Positions 15,353-24,445 of a DNA stretch of 50,776 nucleotides are shown in pieces. The stretch comes from an uncultured Collinsella sp. (lineage in GTDB: Bacteria > Actinomycetota > Coriobacteriia > Coriobacteriales > Coriobacteriaceae), in contig CALJCO010000094.1 in assembly GCA_938023905.1 (NCBI GenBank), positions 1-50,776 on the forward strand, given 5' to 3'. The position numbers were made by a program, and so were the translations under genes. The notes beneath the pieces are model-generated. The model saw nothing but the letters and a program-made list of their open reading frames with translations. It was not told the DNA's origin and did not search any database. Positions within the stretch are counted from its first letter, which is position 1. Each line of letters starts with the position of its first letter.

Positions 15353-17715
15353 GGATTCTCAAGCTCTTTAAAAAGCATGTCCTGGCACTGTTCACAGCTA
15401 TCGTACTTATCGTAATCAGCTGCAACGCCGATCTGGCACTGCCTACCTACATGAGCGACATCGTCGACGTGGGCGTACAGCAAGGCGGCATCGCCTCGCC
15501 CGTGCCCGACACCATTCGTGCCGAATCACTCGATGACCTTGAGCTCTTTATGAGCACCAAGGACGCCAAAGCTGTGGAGGCCGTGTTTAGCAAGGCTGAC
15601 AAAAAAGGCATCCGCACGTACAAGGGCACCGAGGACGAGCGCGCCGACGGCAGCAAGATTGCCGACATCATGAGCCTGCCCGAGACCGTCGTACTTTCGC
15701 TCAACCAAGGCATCGATGCCAGCTCCATGGGCGACATGATGGGCGCGTCCAGCGAGAAAGACAACAGCGACCCCCAGGCCATGCCCACCCCCGAGCAGAT
15801 GGCGGCAATGACGCCCGAGCAGCTCGCCGAGATGCAGCAGAAGGCCGCAGCGGCGCAGAACATGCAAAAGCAGATTGATGCCGACGGCGGCAAGATCACC
15901 ATGAAGAGCCTGCGTCTAGGCGTTGAAGGCGGCCTCATCGACCAAGGCAAGCTCGTCGAGGGCGCCAACGAAATGGCGGACAAAATGGGCTCCATGTCGG
16001 GCTCCATCGTCACTCAGCGCGCCGTGAGCTATGTGCAGGACGAGTACAAGGCACAGGGCATCGACCCCGCCGACGTGCAGAACGCCTACCTGGGCCGCAT
16101 GGCGACCACGATGTTTGGCCTGTGCCTGGTGTCGCTTGTCGCCACCATCCTGACCGGCGCCGTGGCTTCGTGCACCGCCTGCTCCATCGCCCGCGACCTG
16201 CGCCGCGAGACCTTCAACAAGGTTATGCACTTCTCGCCGGCCGAGGTGGGCAAGTTTAGCCAGGCCTCGCTCATCACCCGCTGCACCAACGACATTCAGC
16301 AGATTCAGATGGCCGCGACCCTGTTTATCCGCATGTGCCTGATGGCCCCCGTCATGGGCGTCGTCGCCGTCATGCGCGTCCTGGCCAACCACACCGGCCT
16401 GGAGTGGACCATCGCCGTGGCCATCATCGCGGTCTCGGCCGTCGTCGGCGTGCTCATGGGCCTCACCATGCCAAAGTTCAAAAAGATGCAGAGCTTTGTG
16501 GACCGCGTGAACCTCACCGCCCGCGAGCTGCTCGACGGTCTTATGCCCATCCGCTCGTTCAACCGCGAGGAGCATGAGCTCGAGCGTTTTGACAAGGCAT
16601 CACTCGACCTGATGACCACGCAGCTCTACACCAACCGCGCCATGAGCTTTATGATGCCGCTCATGATGCTCGTCATGAACTGCATCACCGTGCTTATCGT
16701 CTGGTTTGGCGCGCAGGGCGTCTCGGACGGCGTGATGCAGGTCGGCAACATGATGGCGTTTATCTCCTATACCATGCAGATCGTCATGGCGTTTATGATC
16801 CTCACCATGGTTTCGGTTATCCTGCCCCGTGCCGAGGTCGCAGCCGAGCGCATGGAAGAGGTCATCACCTGTCCCACGAGCATCAACGATCCCGCCTCGC
16901 CCAAACTGCCTGCTGCCAGCGCGCCGCGCGGTGAGCTCGCCTTCCACGACGTGAGCTTCCAGTATCCCGATGCCCGCGCCGATGTCATCAGCGGCGTGAA
17001 CTTCACCACACATGCCGGCCAGATGCTCGGCATCATTGGCTCAACGGGTTCGGGCAAGTCCACGCTCGTGCAGCTGATTCCGCGCCTGTACGACGTCACG
17101 GGCGGCAGTATTTCGCTCGACGGCATCGACGTGCGCGATATGACCCTTTCTGAGCTGCGCCGCCGCATTGGCTATATCCCGCAGCAGGGACGCCTGTTCT
17201 CGGGCACCGTCGAGAGCAACCTCAAGTTTGCCGGCGACATGGTGAGCGATGATGATATGCGCCAGGCGGCACGCATCGCCCAGGCCGAGGACTTTATCGC
17301 CGAGCGCGAGGGCGGCTACGACTCCCCCATCAGTCAGGGCGGCTCCAATGTCTCGGGCGGTCAGCGCCAGCGTCTGGCCATCGCACGCGCGTTGGCCAAA
17401 AAGCCCGAGGTCGTGGTGTTCGATGACTCGTTTAGCGCCCTCGACTACAAGACCGATGCTCGCTTGCGCGAGGAGCTTGCCAAAAACGTTACCGACGCCG
17501 CGCTCGTGGTCGTGGCCCAGCGCATCGCGACCATCATGCACGCCGACCAGATTATCGTGCTCGACGACGGCCACGTGGTGGGCACCGGTACGCACGAGGA
17601 GCTGCTGCACAACTGCCCGGCGTACCTGGAGATCGCACAGTCGCAGCTTTCCGCCGAGGAGTTGGGGCTTACCCAAGAAGAAATTGCAGCCGTCATGGAA
17701 GGAGGCGAGCGCTAA
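15349..17715 (+). CDS. ABC exporter half-transporter with degenerate site and large outer loop
   Basis: Fused membrane-ATPase half of a type IV (B-type) heterodimeric exporter, 788 residues. TM1 (about 12-32) is followed by an extracytoplasmic insertion of about 200 residues (45-248), rich in Met, Ala and Gln, before TM2. The ATPase has Walker A GSTGSGKST (564-572), signature VSGGQRQR, and Walker B ending FDD with Asp693 in place of the catalytic Glu. Gln724 replaces the switch His (VVAQR). One of the two ATP sites is therefore non-consensus, as in TM287/288 or LmrCD. It starts with GTG inside the MarR stop and overlaps the next gene by one base. Confidence 0.93.
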   Translation: MRILKLFKKHVLALFTAIVLIVISCNADLALPTYMSDIVDVGVQQGGIASPVPDTIRAESLDDLELFMSTKDAKAVEAVFSKADKKGIRTYKGTEDERADGSKIADIMSLPETVVLSLNQGIDASSMGDMMGASSEKDNSDPQAMPTPEQMAAMTPEQLAEMQQKAAAAQNMQKQIDADGGKITMKSLRLGVEGGLIDQGKLVEGANEMADKMGSMSGSIVTQRAVSYVQDEYKAQGIDPADVQNAYLGRMATTMFGLCLVSLVATILTGAVASCTACSIARDLRRETFNKVMHFSPAEVGKFSQASLITRCTNDIQQIQMAATLFIRMCLMAPVMGVVAVMRVLANHTGLEWTIAVAIIAVSAVVGVLMGLTMPKFKKMQSFVDRVNLTARELLDGLMPIRSFNREEHELERFDKASLDLMTTQLYTNRAMSFMMPLMMLVMNCITVLIVWFGAQGVSDGVMQVGNMMAFISYTMQIVMAFMILTMVSVILPRAEVAAERMEEVITCPTSINDPASPKLPAASAPRGELAFHDVSFQYPDARADVISGVNFTTHAGQMLGIIGSTGSGKSTLVQLIPRLYDVTGGSISLDGIDVRDMTLSELRRRIGYIPQQGRLFSGTVESNLKFAGDMVSDDDMRQAARIAQAEDFIAEREGGYDSPISQGGSNVSGGQRQRLAIARALAKKPEVVVFDDSFSALDYKTDARLREELAKNVTDAALVVVAQRIATIMHADQIIVLDDGHVVGTGTHEELLHNCPAYLEIAQSQLSAEELGLTQEEIAAVMEGGER

Positions 17716-19571
17716 TGGCAGACGAGACCAAGACTCAGATTCCTAAGCCCACCCGCCGGCGCGGTCCCATGGGCCGCATGGGTGGCATGGGCCGCGGCGA
17801 AAAGGCCAAGGACTTTAAGGGCACCATGAGGCAGCTACTCGGCTATATCGGCCAGCACAAGATTGCCGTGCTTGCCGCCGTCGCCTTTGCCGTGTGCTCG
17901 GTCATCTTTAACATTGTGGGGCCCAAGGTGCTCGGCCAGGTTACCACCAAACTGTTCGAAGGCCTGGTCTCCAAGGTCAACGGTACCGGCGATGTCGACT
18001 TTGCCTGGATCGCCAAGACGCTCGGCTTTTTGCTCTGCCTGTATCTGGCAAGCTCTGTCTGCAGCCTCATCCAAGGCTGGCTTATGACCGGCGTCACGCA
18101 AAAGATTTGCTACCGCATGCGCAAGGAGATCGCCGCCAAGATTGCCGTTGTGCCGATGAGCTACTTCAACGGCCACAGCAAGGGCGACGTGCTCAGCCGC
18201 ATCACCAACGACGTCGATACGCTGGGTCAGTCACTCAACCAGAGCGTGACGCAGCTCATCACGTCGGTGACGCAGATTATCGGCGTGCTCGTCATGATGC
18301 TTTCGATCAGCCTGCCGCTCACCGGCGTTACCGTGCTCACGCTGCCGGCAGCCGCGATTATCCTAACCGTGATGATTCACTTCTCGCAGCCGTACTTCCG
18401 CGAGCAACAGCAAGTCCTGGGCACCGTCAACGGCATTATCGAGGAGGACTTTGCCGGGCAGAACGTCATTCAGGTGTTCGACCGCGCCGAGGCCTCGATC
18501 GAGGAGTTCGACCGTCAAAACGACCGCCTCTTTATTAGTGGCTGGCGCTCGCAGTTCCTGTCGGGCCTGATGATGCCGCTTATGAGCTTGGTGGGCAACA
18601 TGGGCTACGTGGGCGTCGTCGTGGTGGGCGCGCAACTCGCGCTGACCGGCAATGCCACGCCCGGCGACATTCAAAGCTTTATCCAGTACGTTCGCAACTT
18701 TACGCAACCCGTGCAGCAGCTGGGCAACGTGAGCAACACGATGCAGTCGATGGCCGCCGCCACCGAGCGCGTCTTTGAGTTCCTGGCCGCGCCCGAGGAG
18801 GAGCAGAAAGCCGACGCGCAGATTCCCGAGAAGCGCCCCGGCCACGTGGAGTTTGACCATGTCAAGTTTGGCTACACGCCCGACAAGACCATCATCCACG
18901 ACTTTAGCTGCGAGGCGCAGCCCGGCCAGACCATCGCCGTCGTCGGCCCCACCGGCGCCGGCAAGACCACGCTCATCAAGCTGCTGCAGCGCTTCTACGA
19001 CGTGGACGGCGGTTCGCTGCGTGTCGAGGGCGTCGACGTGCGCGACTGGGACCGCGCGGCACTTCGCGGCGAGTTTGCCATGGTGTTGCAGGATACCTGG
19101 CTGTTTAACGGCACCATCCGCGAGAACATCCGCTACGGACGCCCCGACGCGAGCGATGCCGAGGTCGAAGCCGCTGCACGCGCCGCACGCTGCGACCACT
19201 TTATCCATACGCTCGCCGGTGGCTACGACTTTATGATCAATGAGGAGGGCACTAACCTGTCGCAGGGTCAGCGCCAGCTCGTGACCATCGCCCGTGCCAT
19301 TTTGGCCGACCGCCCGGCGCTGATTCTGGACGAGGCGACTTCCAACGTCGATACCCGTACCGAGGAGCTTATTCAGCGCGCCATGGATGCGCTGATGCAG
19401 GGCCGCACGAGCTTTGTCATCGCGCATCGCCTGTCCACGATCCGCAACGCCGACGTGATCTTGGTGATTCGCGACGGCGACATCGTCGAGAAGGGCACGC
19501 ACGACGAGCTGCTCGCCCAAGGCGGCTTCTACGCCGACCTGTACAATTCGCAGTTCGACGAAGCGGCGTAA
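17715..19571 (+). CDS. ABC exporter half-transporter, canonical partner
   Basis: Second subunit of the heterodimeric exporter, 618 residues. A basic, Gly/Met-rich N-terminal tail (about 1-35, with GRMGGMGRG) precedes six membrane segments. The ATPase has Walker A GPTGAGKTT (from 411), signature LSQGQRQL, Walker B LILDEATS with catalytic Glu540, and switch His571 in IAHRLST. It therefore supplies the working catalytic residues that complement the degenerate partner. Its ATG overlaps the partner stop (TAATG). A strong terminator follows. The substrate is unknown; drug or peptide export is typical for the family. Confidence 0.94.
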   Translation: MADETKTQIPKPTRRRGPMGRMGGMGRGEKAKDFKGTMRQLLGYIGQHKIAVLAAVAFAVCSVIFNIVGPKVLGQVTTKLFEGLVSKVNGTGDVDFAWIAKTLGFLLCLYLASSVCSLIQGWLMTGVTQKICYRMRKEIAAKIAVVPMSYFNGHSKGDVLSRITNDVDTLGQSLNQSVTQLITSVTQIIGVLVMMLSISLPLTGVTVLTLPAAAIILTVMIHFSQPYFREQQQVLGTVNGIIEEDFAGQNVIQVFDRAEASIEEFDRQNDRLFISGWRSQFLSGLMMPLMSLVGNMGYVGVVVVGAQLALTGNATPGDIQSFIQYVRNFTQPVQQLGNVSNTMQSMAAATERVFEFLAAPEEEQKADAQIPEKRPGHVEFDHVKFGYTPDKTIIHDFSCEAQPGQTIAVVGPTGAGKTTLIKLLQRFYDVDGGSLRVEGVDVRDWDRAALRGEFAMVLQDTWLFNGTIRENIRYGRPDASDAEVEAAARAARCDHFIHTLAGGYDFMINEEGTNLSQGQRQLVTIARAILADRPALILDEATSNVDTRTEELIQRAMDALMQGRTSFVIAHRLSTIRNADVILVIRDGDIVEKGTHDELLAQGGFYADLYNSQFDEAA

Positions 19572-19603
19572 ATTCTGCCGCAGGGAACGAATAACGCCCG
19601 AGA

Positions 19604-19638
19604 ACGGGGGCGCAGGACAGCCTGCGCCCCCGTTTTTT
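19604..19638 (+). terminator. intrinsic terminator of the marR-ABC exporter operon
   Basis: A perfect 13-bp G/C-rich stem (19604-19616 with 19621-19633), a 4-base loop ACAG and a run of six T bases (19633-19638), 33 bases after the exporter stop. Confidence 0.9.
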
Positions 19639-19698
19639 GTTCGGCGGCCCTCGAACCGCCTCCCCTGGGACCTGATTGACGCCCTCCCTCAAGACCCC

Positions 19699-19928
19699 GT
19701 GGACAAAAAATGGCAAATATGAGTACTGTCACCTTTTTAGTAACAGCCAAAACTGCCCCAAACGACCTCATTGCGGCCTAGACATGCCTTCAAATTGATC
19801 AAAATGCCCGGTAGCATGCTTCTGTGTGCCAACGTTAATGAACATATTTACTGTTGTGTCTATTATCTTGTAAGATCGATATGATACTACGCTAGCAACA
19901 GTACTCATATTTGCCATTTTTTGTCCAC
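19699..19928. repeat. 31-bp perfect inverted repeat around an A/T-rich segment
   Basis: Arms 19699-19729 and 19898-19928 are perfectly complementary over 31 bp, with extra partial pairing just outside. The 168 bases between them are A/T-rich and hold no credible gene. The left arm runs into a smaller imperfect hairpin (ACTGTCAC...GTAACAG). It occupies much of the 570-base gap before the DAHP synthase gene and could include its promoter. It may be a MITE-like or structural repeat. Confidence 0.8.
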
Positions 19929-20006
19929 AGGGTATGCCGCAGAAGATCCAACTTGCTCCAGCGTGCCGTACGTTGGCCCTCCCCTTCCGGCGAGCGCCGA
20001 CATTTC

Positions 20007-20039
20007 CCCAGATAAAACCGACCAAAATAAACCTGTCCC
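20007..20039 (-). repeat. inverted core copy of the GGGACAGG repeat
   Basis: On the minus strand this reads GGGACAGGTTTATTTTGG and ends TTTTATCTGGG. It matches the cores at 25328, 39387 and 43971 apart from a small difference in the middle. Only the core is present here, without the hairpins that follow the other copies. Confidence 0.65.
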
Positions 20040-20141
20040 TTTTCGGCAGGTTTCACTTGCACTTTAGCGTGCGACAGCGGATAATGCCGAGCATTCGAGA
20101 ATTCGCCAATTGTTGCCGTTAATTGATAAAGGAGGCCCCAT

Positions 20142-21173
20142 ATGGCCATGGAATTCAAGCGCAGGTTGCCGATCCCCATGGAGATCCGCGAGGAAATGCC
20201 GCTTTCCGCCGAGCTTACCGCCAAAAAGCAGGCATTCGACGCCGAGGTCGCCAAGGTCTTTACCGGCGAGGACGCACGCAAAGTGCTCATCATCGGCCCG
20301 TGCTCTGCCGACCGCGAGGACTCGGTGCTTGAATACATGAACCGACTGGCCAAGGTCGCCGAAGAGGTCAAGGACAAGCTCATCATCATTCCGCGTGTCT
20401 ACACCAACAAGCCGCGCACCAAGGGCACCGGCTACAAGGGTCTGCTGCACAACCCCGACCCCGAGGCGCCCGATGACCTGCTCGAAGGCGTTAAAGCCAT
20501 TCGCCACATGCACCTGCGCGTCATCGAGGAGACCAGTTTCTTTACCGCCGACGAGATGCTCTACCCGTCCAACTACCAGTACCTCGTCGACCTGCTGAGC
20601 TACGTTGCCGTGGGCGCGCGCTCGGTCGAAAACCAGGAGCATCGCCTGGTGTCGAGCGGCATTTCGGTGCCCGTCGGCATGAAAAACCCCACCGCCGGTT
20701 CCACCACCGTCATGCTTAACTCCATCTACGCCGCCCAGGCACATCAAAGCTTCATCTTCCGCAACTGGGAGGTTGAGTGCGACGGCAACCCGCTCGCACA
20801 CGCCGTCATGCGTGGCTACATCGGTCTCGACGGTCGCACCTACCCCAACTACCACTACGAGCACCTGGAGCGCCTGGCCGAGCGCTATACCGAGCATGCC
20901 GGCTACGCCAACCCGGCGGCGGTCATCGACTGCAACCACGACAACTCGGGCAAGCGCCCGCTGGAGCAGTACCGCATCTGCAAGGAGGTGCTCGACAGCT
21001 GCCGCCGCAACGAGTCCATCTCCAAGCTGGTCAAGGGCTTTATGATCGAGTCTTACCTTGAGGACGGCAACCAGCCGGTCGATGGCGGTGTCTTTGGTAA
21101 GTCGATCACCGACCCGTGCCTGGGCTGGGAAAAGACCGACTACCTCATCCACGAGATCGCGGAGCGGGTTTAG
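20142..21173 (+). CDS. aroF: 3-deoxy-7-phosphoheptulonate synthase (DAHP synthase), class I
   Basis: Condenses phosphoenolpyruvate and erythrose 4-phosphate, the first step of the shikimate pathway. 343 residues of the AroFGH type. Signatures: IGPCSAD, PRVYTNKPRTKGTGYKGL (phosphate and PEP binding), MKNPTAGS, DCNHDNSGK (DCSHANSSK in E. coli enzymes), GFMIESYL and GKSITDPCLGW. The ATG is six bases after AAAGGAGG, an excellent ribosome binding site. Which aromatic amino acid inhibits it cannot be read here, so the choice among aroF, aroG and aroH is arbitrary. It stands alone, flanked by repeat-rich intergenic DNA. Confidence 0.93.
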   Translation: MAMEFKRRLPIPMEIREEMPLSAELTAKKQAFDAEVAKVFTGEDARKVLIIGPCSADREDSVLEYMNRLAKVAEEVKDKLIIIPRVYTNKPRTKGTGYKGLLHNPDPEAPDDLLEGVKAIRHMHLRVIEETSFFTADEMLYPSNYQYLVDLLSYVAVGARSVENQEHRLVSSGISVPVGMKNPTAGSTTVMLNSIYAAQAHQSFIFRNWEVECDGNPLAHAVMRGYIGLDGRTYPNYHYEHLERLAERYTEHAGYANPAAVIDCNHDNSGKRPLEQYRICKEVLDSCRRNESISKLVKGFMIESYLEDGNQPVDGGVFGKSITDPCLGWEKTDYLIHEIAERV

Positions 21174-21267
21174 TTACGCGGGCCGTCCTCTACCTGCGGC
21201 GTTGTCTTACTCCGGATGCGGCAGTTAGGGACGTTCCTTTTCTGCCGGCAGTCTGGGATGTTCCTTG

Positions 21268-21329
21268 GGGTAGTCATTGGGGACGTTCTTTAATGACTGG
21301 TCGTTTAAGAACGTCCCCAACGACTACCC
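21268..21329. repeat. 23-bp inverted repeat downstream of DAHP synthase
   Basis: Arms 21268-21290 and 21307-21329 are complementary over 23 bp with one mismatch and a 16-base loop. Just upstream, variants of GGGACGTTCCTT occur in direct orientation at about 21228 and 21256. GGGGACGTTCTT within the left arm is the third member. The stem may serve as a terminator although no T run follows. Confidence 0.75.
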
Positions 21330-21332
21330 AGA

Positions 21333-21400
21333 ATGAGAGTGGATAATCTCCCGTTTTTGGCCTATACCAGCGCTAAAAGTGGGAGATTATCCACTCTCAT
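21333..21400. repeat. 20-bp perfect inverted repeat
   Basis: Arms 21333-21352 and 21381-21400 are perfectly complementary over 20 bp. Inside the 28-base loop, TTTTGGC and GCTAAAA can extend the pairing with one wobble pair. It starts three bases after the previous inverted repeat, yet the arms are unrelated. With that repeat it fills most of the gap before the acetyltransferase gene. Confidence 0.8.
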
Positions 21401-21548
21401 CGAGCAAGTGTCCGAAAATCCGCCCTCATTCCTTCTTAGGACCCTCCGTCCCCGAGGATTCGAGGCTCGCCTGCCGAATGGTCGATGCGGCCGTCCTGCG
21501 TCCATGTCACACTCAGGGGTGGCCTGACCCAACTTGGAAGGAGCCCCC

Positions 21549-22199
21549 ATGAGCCTTGACAACGTAACTCTGCGTGCCGCCACGCTCGATGACCTGGCCG
21601 GCATCGCCGCCATCTACAACCAGCTGTGGTGCAACACGCTGCGCAACCGAGGCGACGTCGAAGCCGCCGATTTCTGTGCGCGCTTTAACATCGCCATGCA
21701 GCTGCAGCGCTCCCCCATCGCGCTCGTTGCCGAAGCTGAAGGCCGCATCATCGCCGCTTGCTGCATCGGTATCTTCGAAGACGGCAAACCACGCACCAAT
21801 CCCACGTGGGAGCCCTGCTACAACGAAATGTTCGTCCAGGCAACCGAGATGGCAAAGACCGCCGATGCCAAGCTCGAAGGCTCGCTCTTTGGCGATAGCC
21901 GCGAGAAGGCAACAGCCGACCGCTTTGCCGCAACGGGCAACGAATATGCCCAGGGCCAGCTCAACCTGATCATCATCGTGCCCGAATGGCAGGGCAAGGG
22001 GCTCGGCCGTGCGCTCATCGACCTTGCGCGCGCCGAACTCGCCAAAGCCGGGTGCACCAAATTCTTCCTGATGAGCGACTGCAACTCCGACTGGCAGTTC
22101 TACGAGCACCTCAACATGAAGCGCATCTTGGAGGATCACAGCCAGGACACCGGCGACGGATTTATCGTCTATATGTACGGAGGCGACACGCAGGATTAA
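21549..22199 (+). CDS. GNAT-family N-acetyltransferase
   Basis: 216 residues. The acetyl-CoA binding loop is IIIVPEWQGKGLGRALIDLA (Q/RxxGxG/A), followed by the C-terminal beta strands with FFLMSDCNSDWQFYEHLNM. A conserved-looking middle region (residues about 70-125) is longer than in minimal GNATs. The frame opens at a TTG at 21534, but the ATG at 21549 follows GGAAGGAG by five bases. The substrate is unknown and the neighbours give no hint. It is a single gene with nothing in the same direction downstream. Confidence 0.88.
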   Translation: MSLDNVTLRAATLDDLAGIAAIYNQLWCNTLRNRGDVEAADFCARFNIAMQLQRSPIALVAEAEGRIIAACCIGIFEDGKPRTNPTWEPCYNEMFVQATEMAKTADAKLEGSLFGDSREKATADRFAATGNEYAQGQLNLIIIVPEWQGKGLGRALIDLARAELAKAGCTKFFLMSDCNSDWQFYEHLNMKRILEDHSQDTGDGFIVYMYGGDTQD

Positions 22200-22243
22200 C
22201 TTGCATGTCGCCTCACGGGCTTTCTACAAGACGGCCCAAACCA

Positions 22244-22849
22244 TCAACCAAGACGAGTCAACAAGGCGCGCTCTCCTCGGCAGCAAGGGCATTCGTGCTG
22301 TAACGAGTGGTGGAGATGGCCACGTTTGCACACAACTGTCTCGGATAGATAGCGGTCGAGCAGGCGCGCCCATGTGCGTGCGTCAAGACGCTCCTCCGCC
22401 CTGCCATACAGCGATCGACGGAGTGCCTCGCCCATAATGCCGCTAAAATCATCGAGCTCAAGAGCGTACTTTGGGACAACGTATCCGACCAACGTCCCCA
22501 CAAACGGGCTGTGCCCATTACACACGCAGCTGTTTATCAATGGTGCAGGCGGAATGTCATCGTCGTCCAGGTCAAATATGTCCAAGTCCAGCTCACCGGA
22601 AGCGTATGGGTGTATTCCGCGGTTAAGCATCTTAAAGATATGGACCGCGAGTCCAAAGTCATCCGTCTGTGGCGTAAACACGGGGGCATTCGTGGACGCT
22701 GCCAAGCTCTCGAAATCGCTGATGCCGGCTATCTCCATGAGTTGAAGCACCTCGGGGGCAATATAGCCGGGAGCGGCGCACGCAGTCCTATGTGTCACAT
22801 CCGAAAGCGTAAAGCTATACGAGCGCCTTGATGGTATCCATGCCCGCAT
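22244..22849 (-). pseudogene. C-terminal remnant of a protein-kinase-like gene
   Basis: The frame encodes the second half of a eukaryotic-type Ser/Thr kinase fold: APGYIAPEVLQ (the APE motif of the activation segment), then TDDFGLAVHIFKMLNRGIHPY as in the helix F region, and a C-terminal CKRGH...CPCC zinc-binding pair. The N-lobe, glycine loop, catalytic HRD and DFG parts are absent, so it cannot work as a kinase. Similar kinases with a C-terminal Cys motif occur in TerY-type and related bacterial modules. No ribosome binding site is seen and the first residues look out of frame with the family. An eroded gene is the best reading. Confidence 0.6.
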
Positions 22850-23120
22850 GCGCCGAAGCCTCGCAACCCTTCTGCCCGTTGAGCACGCACTCGAGCAGCG
22901 TATCGTATGCGCGCTGGGCTTCGGGGGCCAGGTACGCCCTGTTAAACATGCCCTCGGGTCGCACGTTTCCCTTCGAATCGATTATACAAGCCCCCAATCT
23001 GTTTGGTTTCCCCAGATTGTGTGCCCGCACACCCAAGCCGCACGGCCCGCCGTTCAGCTGAAACCACCACACAAAAAGTCCGCCGACCATTGAAGTCGGC
23101 GAACTTTCGCGTGCGGACAA
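22815..23120 (-). pseudogene. unidentified gene fragment next to the kinase remnant
   Basis: An open frame of 101 codons whose last 60 residues look protein-like (NRAYLAPEAQRAYDTLLECVL...), while the beginning is less convincing. It overlaps the kinase remnant by 35 bases in another frame. The helical EAQRAYDTLLECVLNG segment resembles the start of transglutaminase-like or other secreted domains, but I cannot assign it. Together the two frames suggest a deletion or frameshift that joined and broke older genes. The 22200-23145 gap holds nothing else I can support. Confidence 0.35.
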
Positions 23121-23145
23121 TCAAGCACTGTTCACCATGGAACTG

Positions 23146-24267
23146 CTATTTACAGCGCGCCTTGGGCTGCTGCTGGGTGATGCAGTGGATGTTGCCGCCA
23201 CCATAGATGACCTCGCGCGTCATGATGCCGATGACCTCGCGATCCGGATAGGCGGCTTGGATATCCTTGAGTGCCTGGGCATCGTTGGGGTCGCCAAACT
23301 GTGGCACCAGCACCGCCCCGTTGATGGGCAGGAAGTTGAGGTAGCTCGGCTCGAAAGCATCCTCGGGGGTACGCGGCAGCACACCCTCGACCGGATCGAT
23401 GGTCGATGCCTCCTCCTCGGTCATATATACCGAGGTCGCAGGCATAATCACCTTGTGGATCTTGAGCTTGCGGCCACGGGCATCCGTCGTCTCGGAAAGC
23501 GTCTTATACGCCTCTTGGCACTCCTTGTAGAACTTATGGTTGGGATCATCGGTCCACATGCAGCAGACCTCTCCGGGCGCACTAAAGCATGCGACGTCAT
23601 CCACGTGCCCGTTGGTCTCAAACGGGTCGATGCCATCCTTGATCCAAATGACCTTCTCGATGCCCAGGTACTCGGCAAGCTTCTCCTCGATCTGCCCCTT
23701 GGTGTACTGGGGGTTGCGGTCCTCATTGAGCAGGCACATCTCGGTGGTCACCACGGTGCCCTGGCCGTCGCAGTTAAACGAGCCACCCTCGAGGATATAA
23801 TCCTCGGGACGATAGCGGTTAACCTGCTCGAGCTGTGCCACCTGCAGGCCAATGGAAGCGTCCTTGTCCCACGGGAAATACAGGCCGTCAATGAAACCGC
23901 CGTAAGCATTAAAGTGGAAGTGCGAGAGTGCCACGTCGCCCTTGTCGTTGACAAGAAACGCCGGGCCGGGGTCGCGGATCCAGGAGTCGTTGTACTCCAT
24001 ATGAATCACGCGCACGTTCTCAACGCCATCGAAAATCTCGCACACCGCAGGGAAATCCTCGGCATTGACACCAACGGTGATGGGTTGGAAGCGTGCAACG
24101 GTCTTAATAATCTCGGTAAAGACCTTTTGCGCCGGCTTGGCACCGCAGCGCCACACATCCGAACGATGCGGCCACAAAATCCAGGTGCGCTCCTGCTCCT
24201 CATACTCGCCGGGCATATAGAACCCGTCCTTCTTAGGTGTGGACTCACTCTCGTAGATGGTCTTCAT
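23146..24267 (-). CDS. aguA: agmatine deiminase (first copy)
   Basis: Converts agmatine to N-carbamoylputrescine and ammonia. 373 residues of the peptidyl-arginine-deiminase fold: NDSWIRDPGP with substrate-binding Asp residues, FHFNAYGG, ETNGHVDDVACF with the catalytic His and Asp, and GGGNIHCITQQ with nucleophile Cys362. The ATG follows AGGAG by seven bases. It is not next to the carbamoyltransferase gene; a second agmatine deiminase lies about 10 kb away in that cluster. A divergent LuxR-type regulator starts 178 bases upstream and is a likely controller. Confidence 0.95.
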   Translation of the reverse strand: MKTIYESESTPKKDGFYMPGEYEEQERTWILWPHRSDVWRCGAKPAQKVFTEIIKTVARFQPITVGVNAEDFPAVCEIFDGVENVRVIHMEYNDSWIRDPGPAFLVNDKGDVALSHFHFNAYGGFIDGLYFPWDKDASIGLQVAQLEQVNRYRPEDYILEGGSFNCDGQGTVVTTEMCLLNEDRNPQYTKGQIEEKLAEYLGIEKVIWIKDGIDPFETNGHVDDVACFSAPGEVCCMWTDDPNHKFYKECQEAYKTLSETTDARGRKLKIHKVIMPATSVYMTEEEASTIDPVEGVLPRTPEDAFEPSYLNFLPINGAVLVPQFGDPNDAQALKDIQAAYPDREVIGIMTREVIYGGGNIHCITQQQPKARCK

Positions 24268-24445
24268 TTCAAGCTCCTAAATCTCGGTGCTTTTGCTTGA
24301 CGAGACCATGATGCGGCCGCACCGAGATGTTCTCAATGGTCCCTCGAGCCCCTTTCAGCGATCGACGGTATACCATTCGCTGACCTAAAGTTCTATTCAG
24401 GCCGAGAACATGACATACTGGGTTCCGCAATGGAAAGGACGCCCT

